Assembly (NCBI GenBank): GCA_963664465.2
Contig: CAXXSU010000015.1
Span: 310,001 to 374,000, forward strand
Origin: CAVOAK01 sp963664465
Lineage (GTDB): Bacteria > Pseudomonadota > Alphaproteobacteria > UBA8366 > CAVOAK01
Reading direction: 5' to 3'
Length of the DNA stretch: 64,000 nt
The notes beneath the pieces were generated by a model. It did no database searches. It had not been told where the DNA came from and saw nothing but the letters and a program-made list of their open reading frames with translations. Shown here one piece after another: positions 1 to 9,934 of this stretch (position 1 is its first letter; the number at the start of each line of letters is the position of its first letter). The position numbers and the translations under genes were made by a program.

Positions 1-250
1 AGGCGACTACATTGATATCAAGCATCATAACCACGAAGAGAAACAAGACGGCGACGGCGCCGACATAGACGATGACGAGAATCATCGCCAAAAACTCCGC
101 CCCCATCAGCACGAAAAGTCCTGCCGAATTGAAAAATGCCAAGATCAGGAAAAGCACCGAATGCACAGGATTGCGGGCCGAAATCACCATCACGCCGGCA
201 CCGACCGCGACGGCAGCAAACAGGTAAAATACGAGGGCCTGAACAATCAT
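1..250 (-). CDS. nuoJ: NADH-quinone oxidoreductase subunit J, N-terminal part (window edge)
   Basis: Translation of the minus strand from the ATG at 248-250 gives a very hydrophobic start (MIVQALVFYLFAAVAVGAG) followed by SARNPVHSVLFLI and further membrane segments, which is the NuoJ pattern: several transmembrane helices in the membrane arm of complex I. About 83 codons are visible and the gene continues beyond position 1. It follows nuoI on the same strand with an 88-base gap, in the usual nuo order. NuoJ helps shape the proton channel region near the quinone site. Seen: ORF, hydrophobicity and order. Family assignment is firm given its position. Confidence 0.93.
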   Translation of the reverse strand, partial: MIVQALVFYLFAAVAVGAGVMVISARNPVHSVLFLILAFFNSAGLFVLMGAEFLAMILVIVYVGAVAVLFLFVVMMLDINVVA

Positions 251-338
251 CAATCTAGGTGTCTTCTAATTTGAACATGGGGCGTCACCGGCACCAAGAC
301 CTGCGACAGACGCACGGAAAACCACAAGGACAAGGGAT

Positions 339-827
339 TTATCGATAGGGCGCATCCAGCGTTAGTCTCGCCGCGATTTCGGCCTCCCACCGCTCGCCGT
401 TCTCGAGCAGCTTTTCCTTGTTGTAGAACAACTCTTCTCGGGTTTCGGTGGCGTACTCAAAGTTCGGACCTTCGACGATCGCGTCGACGGGGCAAGCCTC
501 CTCGCAAAAACCGCAGTAGATACATTTTGTCATGTCGATGTCGTAGCGTGTCGTACGCCGGCTACCGTCTTCGCGCGGTTCCGCCTCGATGGTAATGGCT
601 TGTGCTGGGCACACCGCCTCGCACAATTTGCACGCGATGCAACGCTCTTCGCCATTGGGGTAGCGACGTAGCGCATGCTCGCCCCTAAATCGCGGTGATA
701 GTGGTCCTTTTTCGTATGGGTAGTTCACCGTGGCTTTGGGCCGAAACATAGTGCGAAATGTCAGTGACATCCCCGAAATGAGTTCGGTCAGCAGGAATGC
801 GCGCGCAGTTCGATCAAGGAATGCCAT
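339..827 (-). CDS. nuoI: NADH-quinone oxidoreductase subunit I (two 4Fe-4S clusters)
   Basis: The 162-residue product has two ferredoxin motifs, CIACKLCEAVCP (Cys 63, 66, 69, 73) and CIYCGFCEEACP (Cys 102, 105, 108, 112), which bind clusters N6a and N6b that pass electrons from NuoG toward NuoB. The N-terminus (MAFLDRTARAFLLTELISGM) matches the alphaproteobacterial NuoI amphipathic start, and the length is typical. It lies between nuoH (15 bases upstream) and nuoJ on the minus strand, so it is part of the nuo operon. Nothing odd is seen. Confidence 0.97.
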   Translation of the reverse strand: MAFLDRTARAFLLTELISGMSLTFRTMFRPKATVNYPYEKGPLSPRFRGEHALRRYPNGEERCIACKLCEAVCPAQAITIEAEPREDGSRRTTRYDIDMTKCIYCGFCEEACPVDAIVEGPNFEYATETREELFYNKEKLLENGERWEAEIAARLTLDAPYR

Positions 828-842
828 ATCTTCGAGCCCGGT

Positions 843-1856
843 CTAGCTACCTGGTAGCAAATCAAAAGCGACGAGAACGCCGGCGGTCAGGATGACCCAG
901 AGCAGTGAGAATGGAAGAAAGATCTTCCAACCCAACCGCATGAGTTGATCGTAACGATAGCGGGGAAATGTGCCCCGCACCCAAAGGAAGCCGAACAGAA
1001 CCAGCGCGATCTTAAGCGCAAACCAAAGTGGGCCCGGCAGCCAGTTGAAGGGGGCTATATCGACCGGAGGCAACCATCCACCGAGGAACAAGATGGAGGT
1101 CATCGCACTCATCAGGATCATGTTCGCGTATTCGCCAAGATAGAACATGGCGAAGATCATCGATGAGTATTCGACCTGATATCCGGCCACAATTTCGGCT
1201 TCCGCTTCCGGCAAATCGAATGGTGCCCGGTTAGTTTCCGCTAGTCCCGAGACGAAGAAGATCACCAACATCGGCAGCAGCGGAATACAGAACCAAAGTC
1301 CCTTCTGCGCGGTGACGATATCCGACAAATTGAGTGAGCCGACCATCAGCAGCACGGTGATAATAACGAAGCCGATTGAAATTTCGTAGGACACCATCTG
1401 CGCCGCTGAGCGCAGCGCGCCGAGAAAGGCGTATTTTGAGTTGGAGGCCCAGCCCGCCATGATGATGCCGTAAATGCCAAGCGAGGAGATGGCGAAGAGA
1501 TAGAGAATGCCGACGTTGATATCCGCCAGTACCAGACCGGCACTAAACGGAATGACCGCCCAAGCGATCAGGCTCAAAACAAATGTCACAATCGGTGCAA
1601 TTATAAATATGACGGGATTTGCGCCCGATGGAACGATGGTTTCCTTAAACATCAGTTTGAGGCCGTCGGCGAACGGCTGAAGCAGACCAAAGGGTCCAAC
1701 GACGTTGGGTCCTTTACGCATTTGCATAGAGGCCAACACCTTGCGCTCGGCATACGTAAGATAGGCGACGGACACCAGCACCAAGACGATGATCGCGATC
1801 ACATAGAACGCAATTTGCGCCGTTGGCCAAGCATAGCCGCTCCAGAACTCAGCCAT
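843..1856 (-). CDS. nuoH: NADH-quinone oxidoreductase subunit H
   Basis: The product is a polytopic membrane protein of 337 residues with about eight hydrophobic segments and the conserved loop AETNRAPFDLPEAEAEIVAG, which lines the quinone chamber of complex I. I start it at the ATG at 1856 (MAEFWSGYAW) rather than the longer in-frame start at 1889, whose extra residues are charged and unlike the family. With this start the gene overlaps the nuoG stop by 8 bases, a translational-coupling arrangement. It anchors the peripheral arm to the membrane arm. Confidence 0.96.
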   Translation of the reverse strand: MAEFWSGYAWPTAQIAFYVIAIIVLVLVSVAYLTYAERKVLASMQMRKGPNVVGPFGLLQPFADGLKLMFKETIVPSGANPVIFIIAPIVTFVLSLIAWAVIPFSAGLVLADINVGILYLFAISSLGIYGIIMAGWASNSKYAFLGALRSAAQMVSYEISIGFVIITVLLMVGSLNLSDIVTAQKGLWFCIPLLPMLVIFFVSGLAETNRAPFDLPEAEAEIVAGYQVEYSSMIFAMFYLGEYANMILMSAMTSILFLGGWLPPVDIAPFNWLPGPLWFALKIALVLFGFLWVRGTFPRYRYDQLMRLGWKIFLPFSLLWVILTAGVLVAFDLLPGS

Positions 1857-3915
1857 CGGTTCCCGTCGCCTCTTCCGATCCCGAAACAAAGGCCGCTGTA
1901 CAATGCGCCATAGTCTCGGATGCCCGGCTGATCGGATCCGCCATATAGAAGTTTGTGATCGGTAAACTGAATGCTTGTTCGCTCAACGTCCCAGCTTTAC
2001 CGAATGCTCCCCACGCCTGCGGCTCGATAGAATCGGTCGCAGCAAATGTTGGGTGCGCTTTCCGCATCTCGTGACGCAGCTCTTGCAGATCATTAAATCC
2101 GAGGCGTTTGCCCAGTGCCCCGGACAGGGCGCGAACGATGGACCAATCTTCGCGTGCGTCGCCAGGTGCGAAAACTGCCCGACGTCCGACTTGAACCCGG
2201 CCCTCTGTATTAACGTAAGTACCGTTCTTCTCGGTGTATGCTGCGCCGGGAAGGACCACGTCTGCGCGATGCGCACCAGCATCACCGTGGTGGCCCTGAT
2301 AGATGACGAAGGCATCGCCGAGCTGCGTCATGTCGACGTCATCTGCGCCGAGAAGATAGACCACCTCGATCTTGCCGTTTGACGCGCCCTCTAGAATGCC
2401 TCCGGTATCGGACCCGCCGCTGGCAGGAGTGAACCCGAGGTCGAGTGCACCAACCCGAGCGGCGCTCGTGTGCAGCATATTGAAGCCGTTCCAATCTTCA
2501 CGAATAAGGCCCGACTCCTCCGCGATCTGTCTAGCCGTCGCCAAAATTGCAGCGCCGTCCGGCCGCGCGATTGCTCCCTGGCCGAGGATCAGTATCGGTC
2601 GTTTCGCCTGTCGTAAGGTTTTCGTAAACGAATGGCTGCCATCGGCAATCATCAATAGTGTCTGCGGACCGGCGCCGAGAACTTCTACGTCATAGGTTAG
2701 ATTCAAGGTCGGGCCAATCTGACCCACCCTCAAATTGCCGGTCAGCCATCGCTTACGCAGGCGGGCATTGATGAGTGGTGCTTCCCATCTCGGGTTTGAG
2801 CCAATCAAGAGGCAGGCGTCGGCCTCTTCGATTCCGGCAATTGTTGTGTTGAACAGATAGCCCGCACGCACTCCGGGGTCGATCGCCGCACCATCCTGCC
2901 GACAGTCGAGATTGGGTGAGCCCAACGCTTCCATGAGCTGTTTCAAGGCAAACATGGATTCGGCATCGCATAAATCGCCGGCCAGCGCCGCAATCCTATC
3001 GCCATCAAGCCCTTTTAGGCGTTTGACGATGGCAGCGAAGGCGTCGTCCCACGACACCTCCTCCAATTTGCCCCGCGCGTTGCGCAAGAAAGGACGGTCG
3101 AGGCGTTGGCGGCGCAGCCCATCGCAGGCAAAACGCGTTTTATCCGAAATCCACTCTTCGTTGATGTCCTCATGTAACCGCGGCAGCACACGCAATACAT
3201 CGCGGCCTCTGGCATCGATCCGGATATTGCTGCCGACCGCATCCATAACGTCAATCGATTCGGTTTTGCTGAGTTCCCAAGAACGCGCAACAAACTCATA
3301 CGGTTTCGAGGTCAGTGCGCCAACTGGGCAAAGATCGATGACGTTGCCGGACAATTCAGAGGCGAGGGATTTCTCCAAGTATGTCGTTATTTCGACATCC
3401 TCACTGCGGCCCAACAGGCCGAGATCGTCCAAGCCGGCGATTTCCGTGGCAAAGCGCACGCAACGGGTGCAATGGATGCAACGCGTCATGATCGTTTGAA
3501 CAAGCGGCCCCATATGCTTGTCGGTGACGGCGCGTTTGTTTTCCTGATAGCGGCTGCCTTCGAAGCCATACCCCATGGCTTGGTCCTGAAGGTCACATTC
3601 GCCGCCCTGATCGCAGATTGGGCAGTCCAGGGGATGATTAATAAGAAGAAATTCCATAACGCCGCGCCGTGCGCTTCGCACCAACTCACTGTCGGTATGG
3701 ACCACCATCCCATCGCCGGCTGGCATAGCGCAGGAGGCAATCGGCTTGGGTGATTTTTCCAGCTCTACCAAGCACATGCGACAATTGCCCGCGATCGACA
3801 AACGTTCGTGGTAACAAAACCGTGGAATCTCGGCGCCGATAGTTTCGCACGCCTGGAGGAGCGTTGCGCCGGCCGGAACTTCGACCTCTTGGCCATCGAT
3901 TGTTAGCGTCGGCAT
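1849..3915 (-). CDS. nuoG: NADH-quinone oxidoreductase subunit G
   Basis: This 688-residue product carries the NuoG N-terminal iron-sulfur set in order: a 2Fe-2S site (Cys 34, 45, 48, 62), the His-Cys3 cluster (His 94, Cys 98, 101, 107), and a 4Fe-4S cluster starting with Cys 146, 149, 152 and closed by the Cys of DLCPVGALTSKP. A molybdopterin-oxidoreductase-like domain without cofactor function follows. Length fits alphaproteobacterial NuoG (about 690). It forms the electron wire in the peripheral arm of complex I. The start ATG lies 3 bases after the nuoF stop. Confidence 0.97.
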   Translation of the reverse strand: MPTLTIDGQEVEVPAGATLLQACETIGAEIPRFCYHERLSIAGNCRMCLVELEKSPKPIASCAMPAGDGMVVHTDSELVRSARRGVMEFLLINHPLDCPICDQGGECDLQDQAMGYGFEGSRYQENKRAVTDKHMGPLVQTIMTRCIHCTRCVRFATEIAGLDDLGLLGRSEDVEITTYLEKSLASELSGNVIDLCPVGALTSKPYEFVARSWELSKTESIDVMDAVGSNIRIDARGRDVLRVLPRLHEDINEEWISDKTRFACDGLRRQRLDRPFLRNARGKLEEVSWDDAFAAIVKRLKGLDGDRIAALAGDLCDAESMFALKQLMEALGSPNLDCRQDGAAIDPGVRAGYLFNTTIAGIEEADACLLIGSNPRWEAPLINARLRKRWLTGNLRVGQIGPTLNLTYDVEVLGAGPQTLLMIADGSHSFTKTLRQAKRPILILGQGAIARPDGAAILATARQIAEESGLIREDWNGFNMLHTSAARVGALDLGFTPASGGSDTGGILEGASNGKIEVVYLLGADDVDMTQLGDAFVIYQGHHGDAGAHRADVVLPGAAYTEKNGTYVNTEGRVQVGRRAVFAPGDAREDWSIVRALSGALGKRLGFNDLQELRHEMRKAHPTFAATDSIEPQAWGAFGKAGTLSEQAFSLPITNFYMADPISRASETMAHCTAAFVSGSEEATGTDG

Positions 3916-3918
3916 CGG

Positions 3919-5223
3919 TTACTCCGCAGCCGCCCGGGCAGGATCGTCGACGCCGATCCCCTTCCGTTCGAGAATCTGACGCTCCACGTCTGGTCGAAAA
4001 TGGCGCATCAACCCTTGAATCGGCCACGCCGCGGCATCACCGTGCGCACAAATTGTATGACCCTCGATATGTGCACCGACGTCGAGCAGCAGGTCGATCT
4101 CATCCACCGATGCGTCGCCATGGGCAATACGCTCCATCATGCGCCACATCCAGCCGGTACCTTCCCGGCATGGCGTGCACTGGCCGCAGCTCTCGTGCAT
4201 GTAGAAACGCGAAAGCCGGGCAATGGCAGCGACCAGGTCGGTGGATTTGTCCATAACGATAACGGCCGCCGTTCCCAGTCCCGACTTAACTTCGGCAAGC
4301 GCATCGAAATCCATCAACACCTCGTCGCATACCGCTTGCGGTATCATCGGCGTCGAGGACCCGCCCGGTATGACCGCCAAGAGATTGTCCCAGCCACCGC
4401 TGACGCCGCCGGCATGACGCTCGATCAGTTCCTTCAGCGGAATCGACATAGATTCTTCGACGTTGCAGGGCTTGTTTACGTGGCCAGAAATACAAAACAC
4501 CTTGGTGCCTGAATTCCGTTCGCGGCCAAATCCGACGAACCAGCTTGCGCCACGGCGCAATATCGTCGGGACGACGGCAATGCTTTCGACATTGTTCACC
4601 GTCGTCGGACAACCCCAGAGGCCGAATTGAGCCGGAAATGGCGGCTTGAGACGGGGCTGGCCTTTCTTCCCTTCAAGACTTTCCAGGAGCGCACTTTCCT
4701 CACCGCAAATATAGGCTCCCGCACCACGATGGACGTAAAGATCGAACTTCCAGCCAGACCCGCAGGCATTCGCTCCCAGCAGGCCCGCCTCGTAGGCTTC
4801 GGCGATGGCCGCTTCGAGCGTATTCGCTTCATTATGAAATTCGCCGCGGATGTAGATATAGCAGGCGTTGGCGCCGATCGCGAAACTCGCAATCAGACAT
4901 CCTTCGATCAATTTGTGCGGGTCATGGCGAATCATGTCCCGATCTTTACAGGTGCCAGGTTCTCCCTCGTCCGCATTGACCACTAAATAGTGCTGATTTT
5001 TGCCTGCCTCTTTCGGCATAAATGACCATTTGAGCCCGGTCGGGAAACCGGCGCCGCCACGGCCACGTAAGCCGGACGCCTTGACGTCCTCGATGATCCA
5101 CTCCCGGCCCTTCGCAAGGATGTCTTTCGTGCCATCCCAATCGCCACGCCGACGTGCTCCAGCGAGCCGCCAATCGTGGCGGCCGTAGAGGTTTGTGAAG
5201 ATGCGATCCTGATCTTCTAGCAT
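3919..5223 (-). CDS. nuoF: NADH-quinone oxidoreductase subunit F (NADH/FMN site)
   Basis: NuoF oxidises NADH using FMN and passes electrons to an N3 4Fe-4S cluster. Visible motifs are the glycine-rich nucleotide loop GRGGAGFPTGLKWSF, the FMN/NADH region VVNADEGEPGTCKDRDMI, and SCGQCTPCREGT carrying three of the four cluster cysteines. I chose the ATG at 5223 (MLEDQDRIFTNLYG), giving 434 residues, because it matches the family start and has an AAGGTGG ribosome-binding match about 9 bases upstream; an upstream ATG at 5247 would overlap nuoE. It sits 4 bases after nuoE. Confidence 0.96.
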   Translation of the reverse strand: MLEDQDRIFTNLYGRHDWRLAGARRRGDWDGTKDILAKGREWIIEDVKASGLRGRGGAGFPTGLKWSFMPKEAGKNQHYLVVNADEGEPGTCKDRDMIRHDPHKLIEGCLIASFAIGANACYIYIRGEFHNEANTLEAAIAEAYEAGLLGANACGSGWKFDLYVHRGAGAYICGEESALLESLEGKKGQPRLKPPFPAQFGLWGCPTTVNNVESIAVVPTILRRGASWFVGFGRERNSGTKVFCISGHVNKPCNVEESMSIPLKELIERHAGGVSGGWDNLLAVIPGGSSTPMIPQAVCDEVLMDFDALAEVKSGLGTAAVIVMDKSTDLVAAIARLSRFYMHESCGQCTPCREGTGWMWRMMERIAHGDASVDEIDLLLDVGAHIEGHTICAHGDAAAWPIQGLMRHFRPDVERQILERKGIGVDDPARAAAE

Positions 5224-5227
5224 GGCT

Positions 5228-5833
5228 TCAATCGCCACCTTCAGCATGTTGAACGAGCGTTGTCGGCTCACCAGCGGGCGCCGATGTCTGCCGTCCGGAC
5301 TGCGATCCGGCAGCCGGCTCCGCGCCGCGGGCAAACGCTTCCAAAATAGAGACAGCGCTTTCCGGCGTGAGGTCCTCGTAATAGTTATCTCCGACCTGCA
5401 TCATCGGTGCATTGACGCAAGCGCCAAGGCACTCAACTTCGCGGAGCGTGAACATGCCGTCGGGCGTCGTTTCGCCGAGAGCAATCTTGAGTTGTTGCTG
5501 GCAGGCTTCCTCGATACCGGCCGAACCGCGCAGCGCGCATGGCGTGGTCGTGCATATCTGGACGACGTGTCGCCCGACCGGCGTCAAATTGAACATCGAA
5601 TAGAAGGTTGCCACTTCCATGACCCGGATTTTTGGCATTTTGAGTGTTGCTGCGACGGCTTCAATCGCGGACTGCGGCAAACATCCGCCGTTTTGGCGTT
5701 GCGCCAAATCAAGTAACGCTATCACCGCACTTTGCTGCCGTCCCTTCGGGTATTTGGCGATCTGCCGTTTCACCGCCTTTTGGTTCTCAGGGGTGAATGT
5801 GAACGTCGTCTCCTGTTGGCTTGAGGTATTCAC
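5228..5833 (-). CDS. nuoE: NADH-quinone oxidoreductase subunit E (2Fe-2S)
   Basis: The 201-residue product is thioredoxin-like and has the NuoE 2Fe-2S ligands Cys 94 and Cys 99 (CTTTPC) and Cys 135 and Cys 139 (CLGAC), forming the N1a cluster next to NuoF. The C-terminal 35 residues (Ala/Gly/Gln rich) are a low-complexity extension often seen in alphaproteobacterial and mitochondrial homologues. Its start overlaps the nuoD stop by 4 bases (ATGA), so the genes are translationally coupled. Confidence 0.96.
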   Translation of the reverse strand: MNTSSQQETTFTFTPENQKAVKRQIAKYPKGRQQSAVIALLDLAQRQNGGCLPQSAIEAVAATLKMPKIRVMEVATFYSMFNLTPVGRHVVQICTTTPCALRGSAGIEEACQQQLKIALGETTPDGMFTLREVECLGACVNAPMMQVGDNYYEDLTPESAVSILEAFARGAEPAAGSQSGRQTSAPAGEPTTLVQHAEGGD

Positions 5834-7011
5834 CGATCGACCTCGCCAAATACGATGTCGAGTGAACCCAAAATCGCGCCCGTGTCGGCAAGCATGTGGC
5901 CCCTGCTCATGTGGTCGATCGCCTGTAGATGGGCAAAGCCGGGTGCTCGAATTTTGCAGCGGTGCGGCCGGTTGCTGCCGTCGGAAACCAGGTAGACCCC
6001 AAACTCGCCCTTGGGCGCCTCGACCGCCGTATAAGTCTCGCCCTCAGGAACCTTGAAACCTTCCGTATAAAGCTTGAAGTGGTGGATCAGCGCCTCCATG
6101 GATTTCTTCATGTCGGCGCGTCGCGGCGGAGCAATCTTGCCGTCGCTGGTCATAACCGGACCGGCCGGCATTTGTTCGATGCTTTGCTCGATGATGCGTA
6201 GGCTCTGGCGCATTTCCTCCACGCGAACCAGGTAGCGGTCGTAGCAATCGCCGTTTTTGCCAATTGGAATATCGAAGTCCATGGCCTCGTAGGCGGCATA
6301 AGGTTGAGCCTTACGTAAATCCCAGGGAACTCCGGAGGCCCGCAACACGGGTCCGCTGAATCCCCAATCCATTGCATCTTCCGCCGATACGACGCCGATA
6401 TCGACCGAACGTTGTTTGAAAATTCGGTTCTCATTCAGAAGCGTTTCCACATCGTCCACGAAACCTGAAAACTTACCAGCCCAGGCCAGGATATCGTCCG
6501 TGATGCCGGCCGGCAGATCGAGATGTACGCCACCAACACGATAATAAGCCGAATGCAGTCTGGCCCCGGATACGCGTTCGTAAAACTCCATCAATAGTTC
6601 GCGCTGTTCGAAGGCCCACAGCATTGGCGTTAGGGCGCCAACATCGAGGGCGAACGCCGAGATGTTAAGCAAGTGATTGAGAATGCGCGTTATTTCGTCG
6701 AACAAAGTACGGATGTAGAGCGCCCGTGGCGGCGCCTCGATGCCGAGAAGACGCTCGCTCGCCAGGCAGAATGCATGCTCGAGGCACATCGGCGAGACAT
6801 AGTCGAGACGATCGAAATATGGTAACGCTTGAAGATAGGTCTTGTGCTCGATGAGTTTCTCGGTTCCGCGGTGAAGCAAACCGATATGCGGGTCGAGCCG
6901 TTCGATCACCTCGCCATCCAATTCCATGATAAGCCGCAATACGCCGTGAGCCGCCGGATGTTGCGGCCCAAAATTTATTGTCGTGGTCTTTATTTGCGAT
7001 TCGGCTGCCAT
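5830..7011 (-). CDS. nuoD: NADH-quinone oxidoreductase subunit D (49 kDa-type)
   Basis: This 393-residue protein begins MAAESQIKTTTINFGPQHPA and includes GPQHPAAHGVLRL, HIGLLHRGTEKL and YFDRLDYVSPM, hallmark segments of the complex I 49-kDa subunit that forms the quinone-binding pocket with NuoB. The ATG at 7011 shares one base with the nuoC stop (TGATG); a GTG just upstream at 7014 is a less likely start. NuoC and NuoD are separate genes here, as in alphaproteobacteria, not fused as in enterobacteria. Confidence 0.97.
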   Translation of the reverse strand: MAAESQIKTTTINFGPQHPAAHGVLRLIMELDGEVIERLDPHIGLLHRGTEKLIEHKTYLQALPYFDRLDYVSPMCLEHAFCLASERLLGIEAPPRALYIRTLFDEITRILNHLLNISAFALDVGALTPMLWAFEQRELLMEFYERVSGARLHSAYYRVGGVHLDLPAGITDDILAWAGKFSGFVDDVETLLNENRIFKQRSVDIGVVSAEDAMDWGFSGPVLRASGVPWDLRKAQPYAAYEAMDFDIPIGKNGDCYDRYLVRVEEMRQSLRIIEQSIEQMPAGPVMTSDGKIAPPRRADMKKSMEALIHHFKLYTEGFKVPEGETYTAVEAPKGEFGVYLVSDGSNRPHRCKIRAPGFAHLQAIDHMSRGHMLADTGAILGSLDIVFGEVDR

Positions 7012-7622
7012 CACTCGGCATCCTCTTCCGCTTTCTCATCACCTGGAAGTTGACGTTGAACGCCTTCCCACGGACTGAGAAAATCGAAAGTGCGATACTC
7101 CTGATTGAGATGGACCGGTTCCTGCACGATGCGCCGCTGCTCGTCGTCATAACGAACCTCAACGAAGCCCGTTAAGGGAAAATCCTTGCGCAACGGATGC
7201 CCGTCGAAACCATAATCGGTCAGGATGCGGCGTAAATCGGGATGTTCACTGAAGAATACTCCATAGAGGTCCCAACACTCGCGTTCGAACCAACCCGCCG
7301 CGGGATAAACGCTCGTCACTGAAGGCACCGGCGTGTCTTCGTCGGTCATAACCTTCACGCGAATACGTTGATTATGCTTTGGGCTTAGGAGGTTGTAGAC
7401 AACCTCAAAACGCTGTTCCCTGTCGGGGTAGTCGACACCACAGACATCGACAAGAATCTTTGCCAGACAGTTCGCATCGTTCTTGAGAAATAACATTACC
7501 CGAAGGATCGCTGCGGTCTGAACGACGAGAATCAATTCGTCATTGAGCAGATCGGCTTTGAGAACATCCTCGGACAAGCTGTTCGAGATATACTCGCCGA
7601 GGTAGGCCAACGCCTGGTTCAT
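7011..7622 (-). CDS. nuoC: NADH-quinone oxidoreductase subunit C (30 kDa-type)
   Basis: From the ATG at 7622 (MNQALAYLGEYI) the product is 203 residues. It includes ERECWDLYGVFFSEHPDLRR and LTDYGFDGHPLRKDFPLTG, the conserved 30-kDa subunit signature. A longer open frame to 7799 exists but would run deep into nuoB and adds basic, unrelated sequence, so I rejected it. The gene lies 13 bases after nuoB. NuoC is a structural subunit of the peripheral arm without a cofactor. Confidence 0.96.
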   Translation of the reverse strand: MNQALAYLGEYISNSLSEDVLKADLLNDELILVVQTAAILRVMLFLKNDANCLAKILVDVCGVDYPDREQRFEVVYNLLSPKHNQRIRVKVMTDEDTPVPSVTSVYPAAGWFERECWDLYGVFFSEHPDLRRILTDYGFDGHPLRKDFPLTGFVEVRYDDEQRRIVQEPVHLNQEYRTFDFLSPWEGVQRQLPGDEKAEEDAE

Positions 7623-7635
7623 CGGATCATCGCCT

Positions 7636-8190
7636 TCAGCGCGCGATCGTGCTCGTGCGCCGAATCTTTTTCTGCAGCTGGAGAATACCGTAAACCAACG
7701 CTTCCGCCGTCGGCGGACAGCCTGGAACATAGATATCAACCGGTACAACGCGATCGCATCCACGCACGACCGAGTACGAATAGTGGTAGTAACCACCACC
7801 GTTGGCGCAAGAGCCCATGGAGATCACCCAACGCGGCTCGGCCATTTGGTCGTAAACCTTGCGGAGCGCTGGAGCCATCTTGTTGCACAATGTGCCGGCA
7901 ACAATCATGACGTCGGATTGGCGGGGACTTCCTCTTGGAACGACGCCAAAACGGTCGAGATCGTAGCGCGGCATGTAAGCGTGCATCATTTCGACAGCAC
8001 AGCACGCCAGACCAAAGGTCATGGGCCAGAGCGACCCGGTTCGCGCCCAGTTGACCAACTTGTCCATATTGGTGACGAGGAACCCTTTGTCAGCCAGGGC
8101 GTCGGACACGGAACTCAGCGCTGAACCGGCGGTGGCGCCAACAGTTTCTGCGATCGGCGGCGACGTTTCGTCTGGGCGGCCTAATCCCAC
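7636..8190 (-). CDS. nuoB: NADH-quinone oxidoreductase subunit B (N2 cluster)
   Basis: The product has the N2-cluster residues: the adjacent cysteines in TFGLACCAVEMMHAY, the Cys of SMGSCANGGGYYHYSYS and the Cys of VPGCPPTAEA. It hands electrons to quinone at the NuoB/NuoD interface. The open frame reaches 8262, but the part above 8190 lies inside nuoA. A GTG at 8188-8190 begins VGLGRPDETSPPIAET, overlaps the end of nuoA by 10 bases and gives 184 residues, the usual size; this start is inferred. Confidence 0.95.
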   Translation of the reverse strand: MGLGRPDETSPPIAETVGATAGSALSSVSDALADKGFLVTNMDKLVNWARTGSLWPMTFGLACCAVEMMHAYMPRYDLDRFGVVPRGSPRQSDVMIVAGTLCNKMAPALRKVYDQMAEPRWVISMGSCANGGGYYHYSYSVVRGCDRVVPVDIYVPGCPPTAEALVYGILQLQKKIRRTSTIAR

Positions 8191-8546
8191 TCCAGTGCCC
8201 CTTTCTTCCACTCGTAGACGAAACCAACGGTCAACACGGTCAAGAACACAACCATCGACCAAAAACCGAACAAACCTATGTCAGCCAATGAAATTGCCCA
8301 GGGAAACAGGAAGGCAACTTCAAGATCAAATATAATGAATAGGATTGCTACGAGGTAAAATCGAACGTCGAACCGGCTGCGGGCATCGTCAAAGGCTTCA
8401 AATCCGCATTCATAGGCCGAAAGCTTCTCGGAATCCGGCTTCTGCTGCGCCATGACATAACTGGCGACAACCATGGCAAGTGATAGCGCCACGGCAATCG
8501 CAAAGAAGATAAGAATCGGCAGATATTCCCGGAGCAGTTCGTCCAT
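8181..8546 (-). CDS. nuoA: NADH-quinone oxidoreductase subunit A
   Basis: A 121-residue protein from the ATG at 8546 (MDELLREYLPILIFFAIAVA) with three transmembrane segments and the NuoA loop KLSAYECGFEAFDDARSRFD, followed by RFYLVAILFIIFDLEVAFLF. It is a membrane subunit near the quinone site and the first gene of the operon. The upstream extension to 8594 lacks family similarity. The promoter should lie in the 242 bases between here and tRNA-Asp; I could not identify a convincing one. Confidence 0.96.
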   Translation of the reverse strand: MDELLREYLPILIFFAIAVALSLAMVVASYVMAQQKPDSEKLSAYECGFEAFDDARSRFDVRFYLVAILFIIFDLEVAFLFPWAISLADIGLFGFWSMVVFLTVLTVGFVYEWKKGALEWD

Positions 8547-8788
8547 CGCTAAGATTCGCTCACCCTGCAAGCGGCCGATACAGTTTTTTGCCAATTCCGA
8601 TGTTTGAAGACGTGCAAAAGACGCAACCGGCCGTTATGCATCTCGTTGCTGTCGGACGCGCGGACTATAAGGTGGCTCTTCGGGGAAGCAAAGGAAGAAG
8701 TGCCCGTAATCACAGTGAAATTATCCGCACAAACCCATTACAGCTCAGCCGTTGCGTCCGTAGAATCTGCAAATGACGACCAAATGAA

Positions 8789-8866
<78 letters not shown>

Positions 8867-9234
8867 CATAGGCAGGTCGACCAAGCGGCCGATCTTCAAT
8901 ATTTACAGGACATTATAAGGCGTTCGGGCCATCTAATGCACGCACCGAACTGTGGTGTCAAGCAAGCATGGAAGCCAGTTTATTAGGTCTCGCTGCAACA
9001 GATGGAATGCAGTATCTCCGGCTCTTTAATAGTTGCGCGCAAAGCTCGACCAACGAGATGCACTCTCATTTTGACAAGTTTTGTGAACGGAATCACGTTT
9101 GCTGACCGTTATTGGCTCTACAATGCGCGAATGAGTTTTGCCGCAGCTGAACATTCGACCAAAGTACAAAATGTGGACAAATTCATATATGAGCTATCTG
9201 CAACCACCTATTGCAGGATCTTCTCAAGATAGCC
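8867..9234. other. Intergenic, no gene recognised
   Basis: About 370 bases between tRNA-Asp and the DUF1800 gene. It is more AT-rich than the flanking genes and only short, unsupported open frames exist. The promoter of the DUF1800/DUF1501 pair should lie here, but I see no motif strong enough to call. Confidence 0.4.
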
Positions 9235-9934
9235 GTGGTTAGCACAGACGCCTTCATTGCAGCGAACCGGTTTGGGCTTGGCCCGCGACCGGGTGATCTA
9301 GCGCTAATTAACGGCGATCCTCGCGGTTGGCTTGAAGCGCAGATTGCCGCGACCGATACGTTGCCGGTGGAACTACGCGGTCTGGAACCTGCGCAGGAGT
9401 CGCTGACCCGTCTTTTTACCGCGCGTCGTAGCGGTCCGGCTGCGCTTCAGGCCGAGTTCAAGTCCACGTTCAAGACCAGGCATCGCGATGAGATCGAAGC
9501 ACGCGCGTTGGCGATGGTGCGGTCCAATCAATCGTTTCGCGAGCGCCTTGTAAAGTTCTGGAGCAACCATTTCACCGTGTCCTCCGCACGGCCCTTCGTC
9601 GCGCCGATTGCCGGCGCCTACGAGCGTGAAGCTATCCGGCCGCATGTTTTCGGCCGTTTCGTCGATATGTTGACGGCGGTCGTGAAGCATCCTGCCATGT
9701 TGCTGTATCTCGACAATGCCGGGTCCATCGGTCCCAAGTCGCCCGCCGGAAGAGCGACCAAACGCGGACTCAACGAGAATTTGGCGCGCGAAGTACTGGA
9801 ACTGCACACGCTCGGCGTTGACGGCGGCTATTCGCAAGCCGATGTGACGGAGTTCGCCCGTGTTCTGACAGGATGGTCGGTCGAGGGTATCGGTAAACGG
9901 GGTGACATTACGGGTCGGTTTCTCTTTGTACCGT